DNA from: Algoriphagus winogradskyi
GTDB taxonomy: Bacteria; Bacteroidota; Bacteroidia; Cytophagales; Cyclobacteriaceae
Assembly: GCF_900182815.1 (NCBI RefSeq)
Contig: NZ_FXUA01000002.1
Span: 372,001 to 436,000 of the forward strand
Length of the DNA stretch: 64,000 nt
Direction of reading: 5' to 3'
Part shown: positions 1 through 8,537 of the stretch, one piece after another
Numbering within the stretch: position 1 is the stretch's first letter
Layout: the number at the start of each line of letters is the position of its first letter
Position numbers and translations under genes: made by a program
The notes under the pieces: model-generated
What the model was told of the DNA's origin: nothing
Databases searched by the model: none
What the model saw: the letters and a program-made list of their open reading frames with translations, nothing else

Positions 1-67
1 GAGTATTGACGAAATTAGTAGAGTGGTTTGGTAGGGGTAAGTATGACTGTTGATAAGAAGCATAAAA

Positions 68-577
68 ATGAGATTACCCGTAACAATTATTATTCTTATT
101 TTGAGCTTTTTGTCTTGTAAGGAGAAGAGGGAAGGAAAATTTGAACACAATAAAGAAGTCGATTTAGCAAGGGTTCCTGACTCATTGGAATTGGTAGCTA
201 ATACATTCTTAAAAGGAGATTTTAACGGTGATAATATAATAGATTTTGCTTCTCAAGTAAAAAACAAAAACAATCAAAAGAATGGGATTTTAATAATTCA
301 TAATTCAGAGAATCAAGAAACCTATGTTTTCGGAGCTGGTAAAGAAGTCGACAATATGACTGACTTAAAATGGATTGAAATATTTGAAACAATTCCAAAA
401 GGTGAAATAGTAGCGCCTGAATTAGTTGATGAAGAAACCGGAGATTTGCTCGGACCTGACGAATCTCAAAATTTCAAACTTACTGGAGACGGAATTTATA
501 TGAGTGTAACTGAAACTCACGGTGGTGGAATTATATTCTGGAACGGTAAAAAATATCAATGGTATCACATTGAATAA
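68..577 (+). CDS. Small orphan lipoprotein, unknown function
   Basis: A 169-residue protein with a lipoprotein signal peptide: MRLPVT start, hydrophobic stretch and lipobox LSFLSC, so it is probably anchored in the envelope. An in-frame TTG at 50 is possible, but the ATG at 68 gives a normal signal peptide. I do not recognise the mature domain. A segment reading FLKGDFNGDNIIDFA resembles the 'GDFNGDgxxD' wording of FG-GAP or dockerin-like calcium loops, but there is only one copy. It is transcribed toward the convergent molybdenum cofactor operon and has no visible functional link to it. It could belong to an upstream accessory cluster outside the window. Confidence 0.7.
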   Translation: MRLPVTIIILILSFLSCKEKREGKFEHNKEVDLARVPDSLELVANTFLKGDFNGDNIIDFASQVKNKNNQKNGILIIHNSENQETYVFGAGKEVDNMTDLKWIEIFETIPKGEIVAPELVDEETGDLLGPDESQNFKLTGDGIYMSVTETHGGGIIFWNGKKYQWYHIE

Positions 578-662
578 AAGGCAAATTGCTAACGATTTAT
601 AAACAAAAATTTCAAAGACTTTAACTAATCAAAATCAAAAAATTGCTCATCTAAAATCGTCC

Positions 663-1676
663 TCACCCCCCAATCGCAATCATACTTCTATTATCAGAAT
701 GAAGTGTTGGGTCGGAGATTTTTTCCATACTATCCATTCCTGCACGCACAGCCTTTTTATTTAGGATGGATTCTAAAATCAGCGTTTCCACATCTTCCCC
801 AGCACGCATAGCTGCTAATAAGTCAGTTTCCTGATTTGAAAAAAGACAGTTTTTGATACGACCATTCGCCGTAAGTCGAATTCGATTGCAGGTGCCGCAG
901 AATGGGTTGGTAACGGAAGAAATGATTCCAAAATCTCCTTGGTAGCCGGATATCTTAAATTTACGAGCGGTGAAATTGTCCTCATTTGGAAGAGCAGAAA
1001 TCTTCTCGGCACCGAAGTAGGAACCTAGTTGGCTGAGAACTTCCTTCTCTGAAACCATCTTGGAGCGATCCCATTGATTGCCATCAAATGGCATGAATTC
1101 TATAAAACGAACCGAAACCTGATAGTCCTTGGTCATTTCCACAAAGTCAATTAACTCATCATCATTGATGCCTTTGATCAGTACAGCATTAATTTTCAGA
1201 TCGAAGCCATTGTCATGAAGTAGTTCAAAGTTGTCTAGGGTTTTTTGGAAACCTGTTCTTCTGGTAAGTTCTTGAAAGCGTTCTTCCTTCAGTGTATCCA
1301 GACTGAAATTGATCTTTTTAATACCTAGTTTTTGGAAGTTATCCACATGTCTATCGATCAATAATCCGTTGGTTGTAATCGAAAGATCCACGGGCATTTT
1401 TGAAAGTCCATCGAGTATCACCCCGATATCTTTCCGAAGCAGAGGCTCTCCGCCAGTGAGTCGAATTTTATTCACTCCTAAGCCTACAAAGATCCGGGCA
1501 AATTCCAGCACCTCATCAGCACTCATCAAGTGAGCTTTTGGACTTAAGGGAATTCCTTCAGCGGGCATGCAGTAGCTACAGCGCAAATTGCACTTCTCAA
1601 TTAAGGAGATCCGCAGGTAATTGTGGATCCTCCCAAATTTGTCTTTTAGCTCCTGAATATTACCCGATTGGGTCAT
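663..1676 (-). CDS. moaA: GTP 3',8-cyclase MoaA (radical SAM)
   Basis: MoaA carries out the first step of molybdenum cofactor synthesis, converting GTP to 3',8-cyclo-7,8-dihydro-GTP in the cytoplasm. The 337-residue protein has the radical SAM triad CNLRCSYC at residues 29-36, the GGEPLLR motif near 75, and the second cluster-binding cysteines in NPFCGTCNRIRLT plus a downstream NCLF. It ends in Gly-Gly, the catalytic tail typical of the family. It is the last gene of the minus-strand Moco operon; its ATG overlaps the end of the moaCB fusion by 17 bases, which suggests translational coupling. Confidence 0.97.
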   Translation of the reverse strand: MTQSGNIQELKDKFGRIHNYLRISLIEKCNLRCSYCMPAEGIPLSPKAHLMSADEVLEFARIFVGLGVNKIRLTGGEPLLRKDIGVILDGLSKMPVDLSITTNGLLIDRHVDNFQKLGIKKINFSLDTLKEERFQELTRRTGFQKTLDNFELLHDNGFDLKINAVLIKGINDDELIDFVEMTKDYQVSVRFIEFMPFDGNQWDRSKMVSEKEVLSQLGSYFGAEKISALPNEDNFTARKFKISGYQGDFGIISSVTNPFCGTCNRIRLTANGRIKNCLFSNQETDLLAAMRAGEDVETLILESILNKKAVRAGMDSMEKISDPTLHSDNRSMIAIGG

Positions 1677-2577
1677 GATTAGCTCCTTTTAGTATTTTAA
1701 AAACATGCAATAAATGTGGAAAAACCGCATCCATTGATTCTTTTGCGCCATTCGTAGATCCTGGTAAAGCCAAGACTATGCTATCCCCAATAGTGCCAGC
1801 CACCGATCTAGAGAGCATAGCAAATGGCATAATCCTCTGTCCATAGCTACGAATTGCTTCCTCCACACCTGGTATTCTTCTCTCCAAAATCGGCTCTAAG
1901 GCTTCCGGTGTAACGTCTCTTTGGGAGAGTCCAGTTCCCCCAGTAAAAATCACTAATTGATTACTCTCTGTAAGTTCAAAAGTCCGGGCCCGGATCAGTT
2001 CCAACTCATCAGGAATTACCTCATAAGAAGTCACGTTCACACCATGCGTCTTCAACTTATCCACAATAACTTTTCCTGCTTTATCTTCCTTGATTCCCTT
2101 AGAAATGGAGTCAGAGCAAACCACGACAGCAGCTTGGATTTCTTTCGGGTTTTTGTCTTTGAAACTTGATTTTCCACCCGTCTTTTCCACCAAACCAATT
2201 TCCCGAATTACAATTCCCTTGTCAATGGGCTTCAACATATCATACATAGTAAGCGCAATCACTGAAGCTCCATGCATGGCTTCTACCTCTACTCCTGTTT
2301 TATATACAGTCTTTACCGTGATAAAAATCCGTATTTCCAATCCATCAATCTCGTATTCCACTGCGGTATATTCCACAGGAAGTGGATGACAATCAGGAAT
2401 AGTAATGTGGGTGTTTTTCACTGCGAAAAGCCCCGCCACTTTAGCCATTTCGAACACATTGCCTTTTGGAACCCGGTTTTCCACCACAGCTGCAATGGTC
2501 TCAGCTGAACTGACATGTACAATCGCCTGAGCTTTTGCCGTACGAAGTGTGGTGACTTTATGTGTGATATCTACCAT
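1660..2577 (-). CDS. moaCB: Fused MoaC-MoaB (cyclic pyranopterin monophosphate synthase / MoaB-type domain)
   Basis: A two-domain 305-residue protein. Residues 1 to about 155 are MoaC: VDITHK start, PKGNVFEMAKVAG, DCHPLP, and MHGASVIALTMYDMLK. This domain turns the MoaA product into cyclic pyranopterin monophosphate. From about 165 to the end is a MoaB/MogA fold with FTGGTGLSQRDVTPEAL and the LPGSTNGA loop, a molybdopterin-adenylylating type domain. Such fusions are known in Bacteroidota. Next to moaA and downstream of moaE, it joins an early and a late Moco step on one chain. No separate mogA is seen in the window, so the B domain may serve that role. Confidence 0.93.
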   Translation of the reverse strand: MVDITHKVTTLRTAKAQAIVHVSSAETIAAVVENRVPKGNVFEMAKVAGLFAVKNTHITIPDCHPLPVEYTAVEYEIDGLEIRIFITVKTVYKTGVEVEAMHGASVIALTMYDMLKPIDKGIVIREIGLVEKTGGKSSFKDKNPKEIQAAVVVCSDSISKGIKEDKAGKVIVDKLKTHGVNVTSYEVIPDELELIRARTFELTESNQLVIFTGGTGLSQRDVTPEALEPILERRIPGVEEAIRSYGQRIMPFAMLSRSVAGTIGDSIVLALPGSTNGAKESMDAVFPHLLHVFKILKGANHDPIG

Positions 2578-2612
2578 TTGTTTCTTTTAATCTTATTCTT
2601 CTGGTAATTAAG

Positions 2613-3236
2613 TTATTTCCAATAATGACTGAACCTAATTCTATATGTTTGATTACCAAATATCAAGTTCAGTTTTGAGTATGTCCTTTTGTTCTCCCAA
2701 ATCGTTTCCTTAGAATAAGTAGGTGTATCAGAGTAAGAAGGTGTATCATTTTTTTTCTTAACCTCTAGAGGAATTTCATCATAGAAGGATGGAATACCCA
2801 GTTCACCCATTAGTTCACTTTTGATTTTTTCGTATTCAAAAACATATAAATCAAGTTTTTTACTCTCTATTTTCCACATTTGAGATTTCTGCTGATAACT
2901 ACTGTATCTCTCTTTCTCCCAATCATAGCTTATGTACCTAAGAATAGAATCTTTTTCTGAAAAGAAGTATTCTGTATGTAGAGTTAAAAACTCATTATTA
3001 CTTCTTTTAAAAATTAAAGGTTGAGCAATCTCGAATTCATCGATCTTTGGAAAAACACTTTCAGATAGAAATGCTATTTGTTCTATTTTTTCAACGGATC
3101 GTGTTATAGATTTCTCGAAATTAAATGCGTCGCTAACTTTTGACTGATTCAACCAATATTTTCCAACGACTCTTTTCTCACAACTTAATAAGGTCAAAAT
3201 AAGTAGTGAACCAATTAGGGAAATAACACTCTTCAT
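2613..3236 (-). CDS. Lipoprotein of unknown function inside the Moco operon
   Basis: A 207-residue protein with a lipoprotein signal (MKSVISLIGSLLILTLLSCEK). The mature part is rich in charged and aromatic residues, with a repeated SYSDTPTYSKET segment near the C-terminus, and matches no family I recognise. It lies between moaE (7 bases upstream) and moaCB (35 bases downstream) in the same direction, so it is cotranscribed with enzymes of a purely cytoplasmic pathway to which an envelope lipoprotein has no obvious link. The coding sequence is visibly more AT-rich than its neighbours, which suggests late insertion. Function is open. Confidence 0.72.
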   Translation of the reverse strand: MKSVISLIGSLLILTLLSCEKRVVGKYWLNQSKVSDAFNFEKSITRSVEKIEQIAFLSESVFPKIDEFEIAQPLIFKRSNNEFLTLHTEYFFSEKDSILRYISYDWEKERYSSYQQKSQMWKIESKKLDLYVFEYEKIKSELMGELGIPSFYDEIPLEVKKKNDTPSYSDTPTYSKETIWENKRTYSKLNLIFGNQTYRIRFSHYWK

Positions 3237-3243
3237 TTAATGT

Positions 3244-3672
3244 TCAACTATTTACCTTCCACTGATGATCTGCATTATCAAGAATCTCCTTGCCGAAAAT
3301 CGGAACATGCTCTTTCACTTGATTCACGAGCCATTCTGTGGCCTCATACACTTGCTTTCTTCGTGGAGAGGAAACGAAAACAAAAATGCAAATATCTCCG
3401 ACTTTCACCTCACCCAGACTATGATAAATGTGTAGGCAAGTCAAATTGAATTTCTCGAAAGCCGCTTCTCGGATTTCATACAGCTTTTCATTTGCCATTT
3501 CCTCATAAGTCGTGTATTCTATGGCAACCACTTTATTATCACCAACTTCATCTGCACGAACCTGACCAAGGAAAATGTTATGTGCACCAATGCTATGCTT
3601 GCCTTGATGCTTCGCAATAGAATCAGCTATAAATTCAGGAGAAATCGCTCCTTCAAGAAATACTTTTTTCAT
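3244..3672 (-). CDS. moaE: Molybdopterin synthase catalytic subunit MoaE
   Basis: MoaE is the large subunit of molybdopterin synthase, which with MoaD inserts two sulfurs into cyclic pyranopterin monophosphate. The 142-residue protein shows the family landmarks HNIFLGQVR, IEYTTYEEMA, HIYHSLGEVKVGDICIFV and the lysine-bearing RRKQVYEATEWLVNQVKEHVPIF with the usual active-site lysine region. The ATG at 3672 is preferred over an in-frame TTG six bases upstream. Its start overlaps the end of moeB by 20 bases. Confidence 0.96.
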   Translation of the reverse strand: MKKVFLEGAISPEFIADSIAKHQGKHSIGAHNIFLGQVRADEVGDNKVVAIEYTTYEEMANEKLYEIREAAFEKFNLTCLHIYHSLGEVKVGDICIFVFVSSPRRKQVYEATEWLVNQVKEHVPIFGKEILDNADHQWKVNS

Positions 3673-4687
3673 ATTCAATCAATTTCAATATATCTTTTGC
3701 TCCACCTCTGACGGCTCTAATTTTATTGAATCCTGCTTTTTGAAGCAATCTTCCAGCTTGAATCGCTCTTCCTCCAGCTTGGCAGAACAACGTAATTTCA
3801 CTCTCCTTATTTAATTCGGAAAGCCTACTTTCCAGCTCAGAAAGAGGGATATTTAAGCAAAAACCGGAAGGGATTTCGGGTTGCTCCCCAGCTTCCCTCA
3901 CATCAAGCAGTAATCCTTCTTGTATCAAAATAAGCTCTGGATCAGTCAAAACCACCTGTGCAGATGCAGTGTTTTTTGCATCTCGAATTGGCTCATCCGC
4001 CAAGTGGAATATCTGCTGATCATTAGTGAGCATGTTATAAACCAAGATTTTCCCTGAAAGTACCTCACCAATTCCGAGTATGATTTTCAGCGCTTCATTT
4101 GCCTGAATCATTCCTATCATTCCTACAGTAGTTCCTAACACACCAGCTTCTTCACAGTTCAAAACCACTTTGTCTTCCTGTGGAAATAGGCTAATATAAG
4201 AAGGACCTCCTTGAAAATTGAAAACTGAAACCTGGCCCTGAAATCTGAATATAGACCCATAGATCATAGGCTTGCTGTGGCGGATACATGCAGCATCTAA
4301 AGTATAGCGCACCTCAATTGTATCCGTTGCGTCGATGACCAAATCATAGGATTCAAGCAAGCTATCCACGTTCTCTTCAGACAGAAACTCAGGAACTATC
4401 TCAAACTGAGTGGTAGAATTCAATCCCAATAGAGCCTTCTGAGCCGATTCTACTTTTAGTGAACCAATAGAATTCTCTTGATATAAAACTTGCCTGTGAA
4501 GGTTGCTTTCTTCTACACGATCTCCATCCACAATCCCAATTCTCCCTACCCCGGCAGTAACTAAATATGGTAAAACCGCACAGCCCAAACCACCTGCTCC
4601 CACCACCAAAACGCTACTTGACTTAAGCTTTTGCTGACCGGAAGTTCCGATACCTGGAAGAATGATTTGTCGCTGATATCTTTCCAT
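3653..4687 (-). CDS. moeB: MoeB/ThiF-type E1 enzyme with C-terminal rhodanese domain
   Basis: Predicted to adenylylate and sulfurate the C-terminal glycine of MoaD. Numbered from the ATG at 4687 (344 residues): MERYQRQIILPGIG start, nucleotide loop GAGGLG (30-35), DGDRVEESNLHRQ, and DATD before residue 125. A rhodanese domain fills the last ~100 residues with active-site loop CQAGGR (Cys302). The usual zinc cysteines are missing: the family motif CYRCLFP reads SYISLFP (163-169), and the distal CxxC pair is absent, so the fold is likely zinc-free. The start is one base after the moaD stop. The E1-rhodanese arrangement resembles eukaryotic MOCS3. Confidence 0.93.
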   Translation of the reverse strand: MERYQRQIILPGIGTSGQQKLKSSSVLVVGAGGLGCAVLPYLVTAGVGRIGIVDGDRVEESNLHRQVLYQENSIGSLKVESAQKALLGLNSTTQFEIVPEFLSEENVDSLLESYDLVIDATDTIEVRYTLDAACIRHSKPMIYGSIFRFQGQVSVFNFQGGPSYISLFPQEDKVVLNCEEAGVLGTTVGMIGMIQANEALKIILGIGEVLSGKILVYNMLTNDQQIFHLADEPIRDAKNTASAQVVLTDPELILIQEGLLLDVREAGEQPEIPSGFCLNIPLSELESRLSELNKESEITLFCQAGGRAIQAGRLLQKAGFNKIRAVRGGAKDILKLIEYEKSIS

Positions 4688-4688
4688 T

Positions 4689-4925
4689 TTATCCTCCTGC
4701 AAATGGTGGAAGTAGTGCTACTTCGTCTGAATCAGAAATATTCAGAGCTTGTTGCTTCGAGACAATTTTTCTATTGACTGCTACCTGAAAAGGGAATTGG
4801 GCTATGGAATATTTAGAGTCTAACAACTCAAGCAGATCAACCAAACTCATAGAGTCATGGTCCAAAGTCTCCGAACTGCTCTGCGCTGCTTCTGCGATAT
4901 TTCCAAAATAATTCACTGTAATCAT
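4689..4925 (-). CDS. moaD: Molybdopterin synthase sulfur carrier subunit MoaD
   Basis: A 78-residue ubiquitin-fold protein that ends in LLPPFAGG, the Gly-Gly tail that is thiocarboxylated and inserted into the MoaE active site. Length and the acidic strand DSDEVALLPP fit MoaD. It lies directly before moeB, its activating enzyme, separated by one base. Function is as the sulfur donor in molybdopterin synthase. Confidence 0.95.
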   Translation of the reverse strand: MITVNYFGNIAEAAQSSSETLDHDSMSLVDLLELLDSKYSIAQFPFQVAVNRKIVSKQQALNISDSDEVALLPPFAGG

Positions 4926-4953
4926 AGCTTCAAGTTAATACAGATCGATCGTA

Positions 4954-5766
4954 TTAATTACTAAACGGCAAGGTATTCAGGTTTTGGAAAATAAATTCGT
5001 CTTCTAAAACCCAGTCTTCTTTCAATTGTTTTTTCACTCGTGCCAGATGCACCACTTCGCCAATGACAATAACGGCAGGCGCTGCTATTCGTTGGTTCTC
5101 GCTGATTTCTACGATGTTTTGAATAGTTCCTACCACTTCTTTTTGCTCCGATTTGGTACCGTTTTGTATGATGGCTATAGGTAAATCCTGCTTGCTAAAG
5201 GAAGTATAAATCGCAGCTATTTCTTTCAGTTTGCTCATACCCATGAGTACCACCACTGTTGCTGAGGATTGGGCGGCTAGGGTCAAATCATGTGATAGCT
5301 CCCGATTGCTAGTGGTGCCGGTAATCACCCAGAAGCTTTCGGCCACTCCACGCGCGGTCACTGGAATTCCTACCGAAGCAGGAACGGCCACACTGGAAGA
5401 AATTCCTGGAATCACTTCTACTTCAATTCCATGTGACAAAGCATAGTTTTCTTCCTCTTTTCCTCTTCCAAAAACAAATGGGTCACCACCTTTTACCCGG
5501 ACTACATGCCCAAATTCAGTTGCATAATTCACGATGAGCTCATTGATCTCGTCCTGTGTATGGCTGTGATTACCTTTTCTTTTTCCCACAAAAACCAACA
5601 ATGCCCGATTGGCATGTTGTAGGATTTCCTCATTAACCAGCGAATCATAAAGCACCACATCTGCATGGCATAGCGCTTTCACGGCTTTTAACGTAAGTAG
5701 CTCTGGATCGCCAGGGCCAGCACCAATTAGCGTAAGTTTCGGCGATTTGCCAGTGATAGTTTTCAT
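4954..5766 (-). CDS. cobA: Uroporphyrinogen-III C-methyltransferase (SUMT)
   Basis: SAM-dependent enzyme that methylates uroporphyrinogen III at C2 and C7 to precorrin-2, the branch point to siroheme and cobalamin. The 270-residue protein has the tetrapyrrole methylase signatures KLTLIGAGPGDPELLTLKA (residues 9-27), VRVKGGDPFVFGRG and EVIPGISSSVAVPA. It is a stand-alone SUMT, not fused to CysG domains. Its ATG overlaps the mobA stop as ATGA (5763-5766). Its place among Moco genes suggests supply of siroheme for an assimilatory nitrite reductase alongside Moco for nitrate reductase; those enzymes are not in the window, so this is inference. Confidence 0.94.
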   Translation of the reverse strand: MKTITGKSPKLTLIGAGPGDPELLTLKAVKALCHADVVLYDSLVNEEILQHANRALLVFVGKRKGNHSHTQDEINELIVNYATEFGHVVRVKGGDPFVFGRGKEEENYALSHGIEVEVIPGISSSVAVPASVGIPVTARGVAESFWVITGTTSNRELSHDLTLAAQSSATVVVLMGMSKLKEIAAIYTSFSKQDLPIAIIQNGTKSEQKEVVGTIQNIVEISENQRIAAPAVIVIGEVVHLARVKKQLKEDWVLEDEFIFQNLNTLPFSN

Positions 5767-6347
5767 AGGTCTAGTAGGTTGAGCGCATGTAATTCTGCTT
5801 TACTATTGATATTCTGAACGAGTGACTTTTCTTCAGTATTGATTATGATTTTATGATGCGAGATCGAATTCACCAGCGGACAGAGCTTCAATTTTTCTGC
5901 TGAAATAGCATCAGAAAATGTTTTTAAGGCCTTTTTTTTATAAACACCAATCAAAGGATAATCATTTTTGTCATCGCTAAGAAAGGTGATCAGTGCATCT
6001 TTTTGTTTTGATTCTGTGGTTAGTTTTGCGAGAAGGCTAGTTGTAATCTTAGGCACGTCACAGCTGAGAATTAGATTTTGCTCGGTATCTGTATGATTGA
6101 GAGCGGTAAAAATCCCTCCAACAGGGCCTTTGTCTGCATAGGTATCTTCTATCATCGGCAATCCCATAAAGGTATAATCCCCATTACTCGTGACTAAGAT
6201 GATATTGGACGTGATCGGCATGATTGCTTCGACTATCCATCGTATAAAAGGTTTCCCTTTGTAGAGGACGAGTCCTTTTTCAGACTGCATTCTTGTGCTT
6301 TTTCCTCCACAGAGTACGTAAGCCGATATGTTTGCTGAATTTTTCAT
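5763..6347 (-). CDS. mobA: Molybdenum cofactor guanylyltransferase MobA
   Basis: Transfers GMP to Mo-molybdopterin to make the guanine dinucleotide cofactor of DMSO-reductase-family enzymes such as nitrate reductases. The 194-residue protein starts with the nucleotidyltransferase motif YVLCGGKSTRMQSEKGLV, has GKPFIRWIVEAI, the metal-site SCDVPKI and DYPLIGVY. It is slightly divergent in the C-terminal half compared with proteobacterial MobA but the N-terminal loop is canonical. Lies 25 bases after moeA and overlaps cobA by four bases. Confidence 0.92.
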   Translation of the reverse strand: MKNSANISAYVLCGGKSTRMQSEKGLVLYKGKPFIRWIVEAIMPITSNIILVTSNGDYTFMGLPMIEDTYADKGPVGGIFTALNHTDTEQNLILSCDVPKITTSLLAKLTTESKQKDALITFLSDDKNDYPLIGVYKKKALKTFSDAISAEKLKLCPLVNSISHHKIIINTEEKSLVQNINSKAELHALNLLDL

Positions 6348-6372
6348 TCCTCGATTCTCTATAAATCCCTTG

Positions 6373-7548
6373 CTAATGTCTGTTTATCGGTAAGTAAAGA
6401 ACAGACTCTCCAGCTTCAAGGATTTCTTTTTCTGCCGGGACAAGTACTAACGCATTTCCCAAAGCATAGGAAATCAACATGCTAGAGGCTTGTTTTGGAT
6501 ATATATCCAAATCCCCATTTTTCTCTGTTCCAAGTATAAAAAGAGTCTTTCCAAACTTGTTATATGTACGATGCTGTAGCACTCCAGACTGGAAGTTTAA
6601 GTCGTAATCAGGGTCGCCTGACATGATTTTCAGCGCCGAAAGAGCATAAATCAAAAAGCAAGTAAGTGAGGAAGCAGGATTCCCTGGCAAAGCAAAAACC
6701 AATGTTTTATCTGACCGGCCAAACCATAGTGGTTTTCCTGGCTTTTGGTTGATTTTATAGAAAATTTTCTGAACTCCATTTGCCTGCAAGGCCTCCTCGA
6801 CAAAATCGTAATCACCAACTGATATACCTCCTGAGATCAACAACAGGTCACTCTCGAGCCCAGACTTAATAGCTCGTTTGGTCGCCTCCAGGTCATCAAC
6901 GACTTTTAAAAGCTGCACTGAATCATATCCTCTTGATTTCAGTGCAGCTTCAAGCATGATCGCATTGCTCTCGTAAATGGCCCCGGGCCTGAGAGGGCTT
7001 CCTGCCTCCTGAAGCTCGTTTCCCGTAACGATCAGCGTAATTTTGGGTTTGTTAGTGACTAAAACCTCTGTGATCCCAAAACTGGTCAAAAAACCAATGA
7101 TGGATTCGGTGATTCTGGTCCCGGCTGGCAATACTTGTTCGCCAGCTTGAATTTGTTCGCCTATTTCCCTCACATTTGTGGATTTTTCAGGCATTTTTTG
7201 AATGGCTATTTTAGGTCCATTCACTACCACATGCTCTTGCATGATTACTGTATCTGCTTGGTCAGGCACACGAGCTCCAGTGAAAATGCGCACGGCTTGA
7301 TCTGCTAAAATCTCAAAATCGGTCGCATCTCCTGCCTTGCACTCACCCACCACTTCTAGCTCTTCTATTTCTCCTCTTCGAAAGGCATAGCCATCCATGG
7401 CAGACTGACGAAATGTAGGCAAACTGATCGGAGCTAAAATTTCTTCTGCCAAATAGCAGCCATAAGAATCCCTAAGGTGCCTTTTTACACTAGGCAACTG
7501 GCTAGTGTGAGTTTTGATTAATTCTAAAGCTTCAGAAACTGAAATCAT
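6373..7548 (-). CDS. moeA: Molybdopterin molybdenumtransferase MoeA
   Basis: Inserts molybdate into adenylylated molybdopterin. The 391-residue protein is full length: FRQSAMDGYAF (MoeA signature), RIFTGARVPDQADTVIMQEHV, the MPT-binding domain with VTGNELQEAG and ISGGISVGDYDFV, and GNPASSLTCF. It is the promoter-proximal gene of the Moco operon; the preceding intergenic stretch ends at the terminator of the TPM/LemA unit near 7700, so its promoter must lie in about 7549-7680. Confidence 0.96.
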   Translation of the reverse strand: MISVSEALELIKTHTSQLPSVKRHLRDSYGCYLAEEILAPISLPTFRQSAMDGYAFRRGEIEELEVVGECKAGDATDFEILADQAVRIFTGARVPDQADTVIMQEHVVVNGPKIAIQKMPEKSTNVREIGEQIQAGEQVLPAGTRITESIIGFLTSFGITEVLVTNKPKITLIVTGNELQEAGSPLRPGAIYESNAIMLEAALKSRGYDSVQLLKVVDDLEATKRAIKSGLESDLLLISGGISVGDYDFVEEALQANGVQKIFYKINQKPGKPLWFGRSDKTLVFALPGNPASSLTCFLIYALSALKIMSGDPDYDLNFQSGVLQHRTYNKFGKTLFILGTEKNGDLDIYPKQASSMLISYALGNALVLVPAEKEILEAGESVLYLPINRH

Positions 7549-7683
7549 CTTGCTGTGGTATCTTGGCTAAACTTATGAAAAAATACGTATTAATACTTAC
7601 TTTACTACGTAATTTATTCTCTTGTTAAGTGTTTTTATGATCAAAAGCACTTTCTTCGATGAAGCTCTGCCATTTTTGGCGCA

Positions 7684-7711
7684 AAAAAAAACGCTAATCA
7701 AAGCGTTTTTT
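7684..7711 (-). terminator. Rho-independent terminator of the LemA/TPM unit
   Basis: Inverted repeat AAAAACGCT / AGCGTTTTT around a short AT-rich loop, with A runs on the plus strand that give a U-tract for minus-strand transcripts. It sits about 20 bases past the stop of the TPM gene at 7731. Confidence 0.8.
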
Positions 7712-7730
7712 AAAATCTCAATTTCTATCC

Positions 7731-8537
7731 TTACCAGCTTCCTCCAGCTCCACCGCCGCCGAAGCCGCCTCCTCCGAAGCCGCCGAAGCCTCCGCCTCCG
7801 CCGCCACCAAATCCTCCACCGCCGCCGAAGCCGCCAGAAGATCTACCACCGCCACCTAGCATGTTAGCGAGCATAATCGTAGTCCACAGGTCTACTCCTC
7901 CGCCTCTGCCTCCCATATGATTGTTATTGTCGTTGCGATTTTTCAACATTGGAAGAATTACAAAAATGAAAATGAGGAATAAAATCATAAAAATTGCTCC
8001 TCCGCCATTTCCAGTCGATTCAATATCCTCAGCCTTATATTCTCCTGAGGCGAGTTTGAAAATCATATCTGTAGCCTCATTGAGACCTTCATAATAGGCT
8101 TCCTTCCGGAAATTGGGAAGGATCAAGTTTTCCACAATTCGCTTTGCCAATGCATCAGGAACTGCTCCTTCCATTCCATATCCAGTAGCTATGAAGACTT
8201 TTCGATCGTCCATAGCAGCAAGAATCAAAATCCCATTGTCATTTTCTCCTCCGCCAATTCCCCAAGCTTGTCCTAGGCGAAAAGCATAATCAGAAATGTC
8301 GTATTGCCCCACAGATCGCATCATCACGATGGCTATCTGCGTGGAAGTGCTGTCATTGTATGCGACTAGTTTACTCTCTAACTGTCCTAGTTCGGAAGCA
8401 GAAAGTGTGTTGGTGAAGTCGGTCACTAACCTAGGCGGGTTAGGTACAGGAGGGAAGTCCTGCGCCTGAAGGCCAAGTGAGAATAAAAGATAAAGTAAGG
8501 TGATAGGTAGGATCTTATGATCCAAAAGAAATCTCAT
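7731..8537 (-). CDS. Membrane-anchored TPM-domain protein with glycine-rich tail (YgcG type)
   Basis: A 268-residue protein with an N-terminal signal (hydrophobic to about residue 25, LQAQ cleavage), a TPM/TLP18.3 domain at about 30-170 (LVTDFTNTLSASELGQLE, GNNDNGIL-like GENDNGILIL, KVFIATGYGMEG), one transmembrane helix near 185-203 (FMILFLIFIFVILPML) and a C-terminal glycine/phenylalanine-rich tail ending GGSW. TPM proteins of this build are found with LemA and some related family members act in photosystem repair or envelope maintenance; here the exact role is unknown. It overlaps the next TPM gene by 23 bases. Confidence 0.88.
   Translation of the reverse strand: MRFLLDHKILPITLLYLLFSLGLQAQDFPPVPNPPRLVTDFTNTLSASELGQLESKLVAYNDSTSTQIAIVMMRSVGQYDISDYAFRLGQAWGIGGGENDNGILILAAMDDRKVFIATGYGMEGAVPDALAKRIVENLILPNFRKEAYYEGLNEATDMIFKLASGEYKAEDIESTGNGGGAIFMILFLIFIFVILPMLKNRNDNNNHMGGRGGGVDLWTTIMLANMLGGGGRSSGGFGGGGGFGGGGGGGFGGFGGGGFGGGGAGGSW

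Noticed and set aside
7622..7867. Plus-strand open frame rich in Arg/Leu opposite the TPM tail
   Set aside because: It is the reverse reading of glycine-rich codons of the TPM-domain protein.
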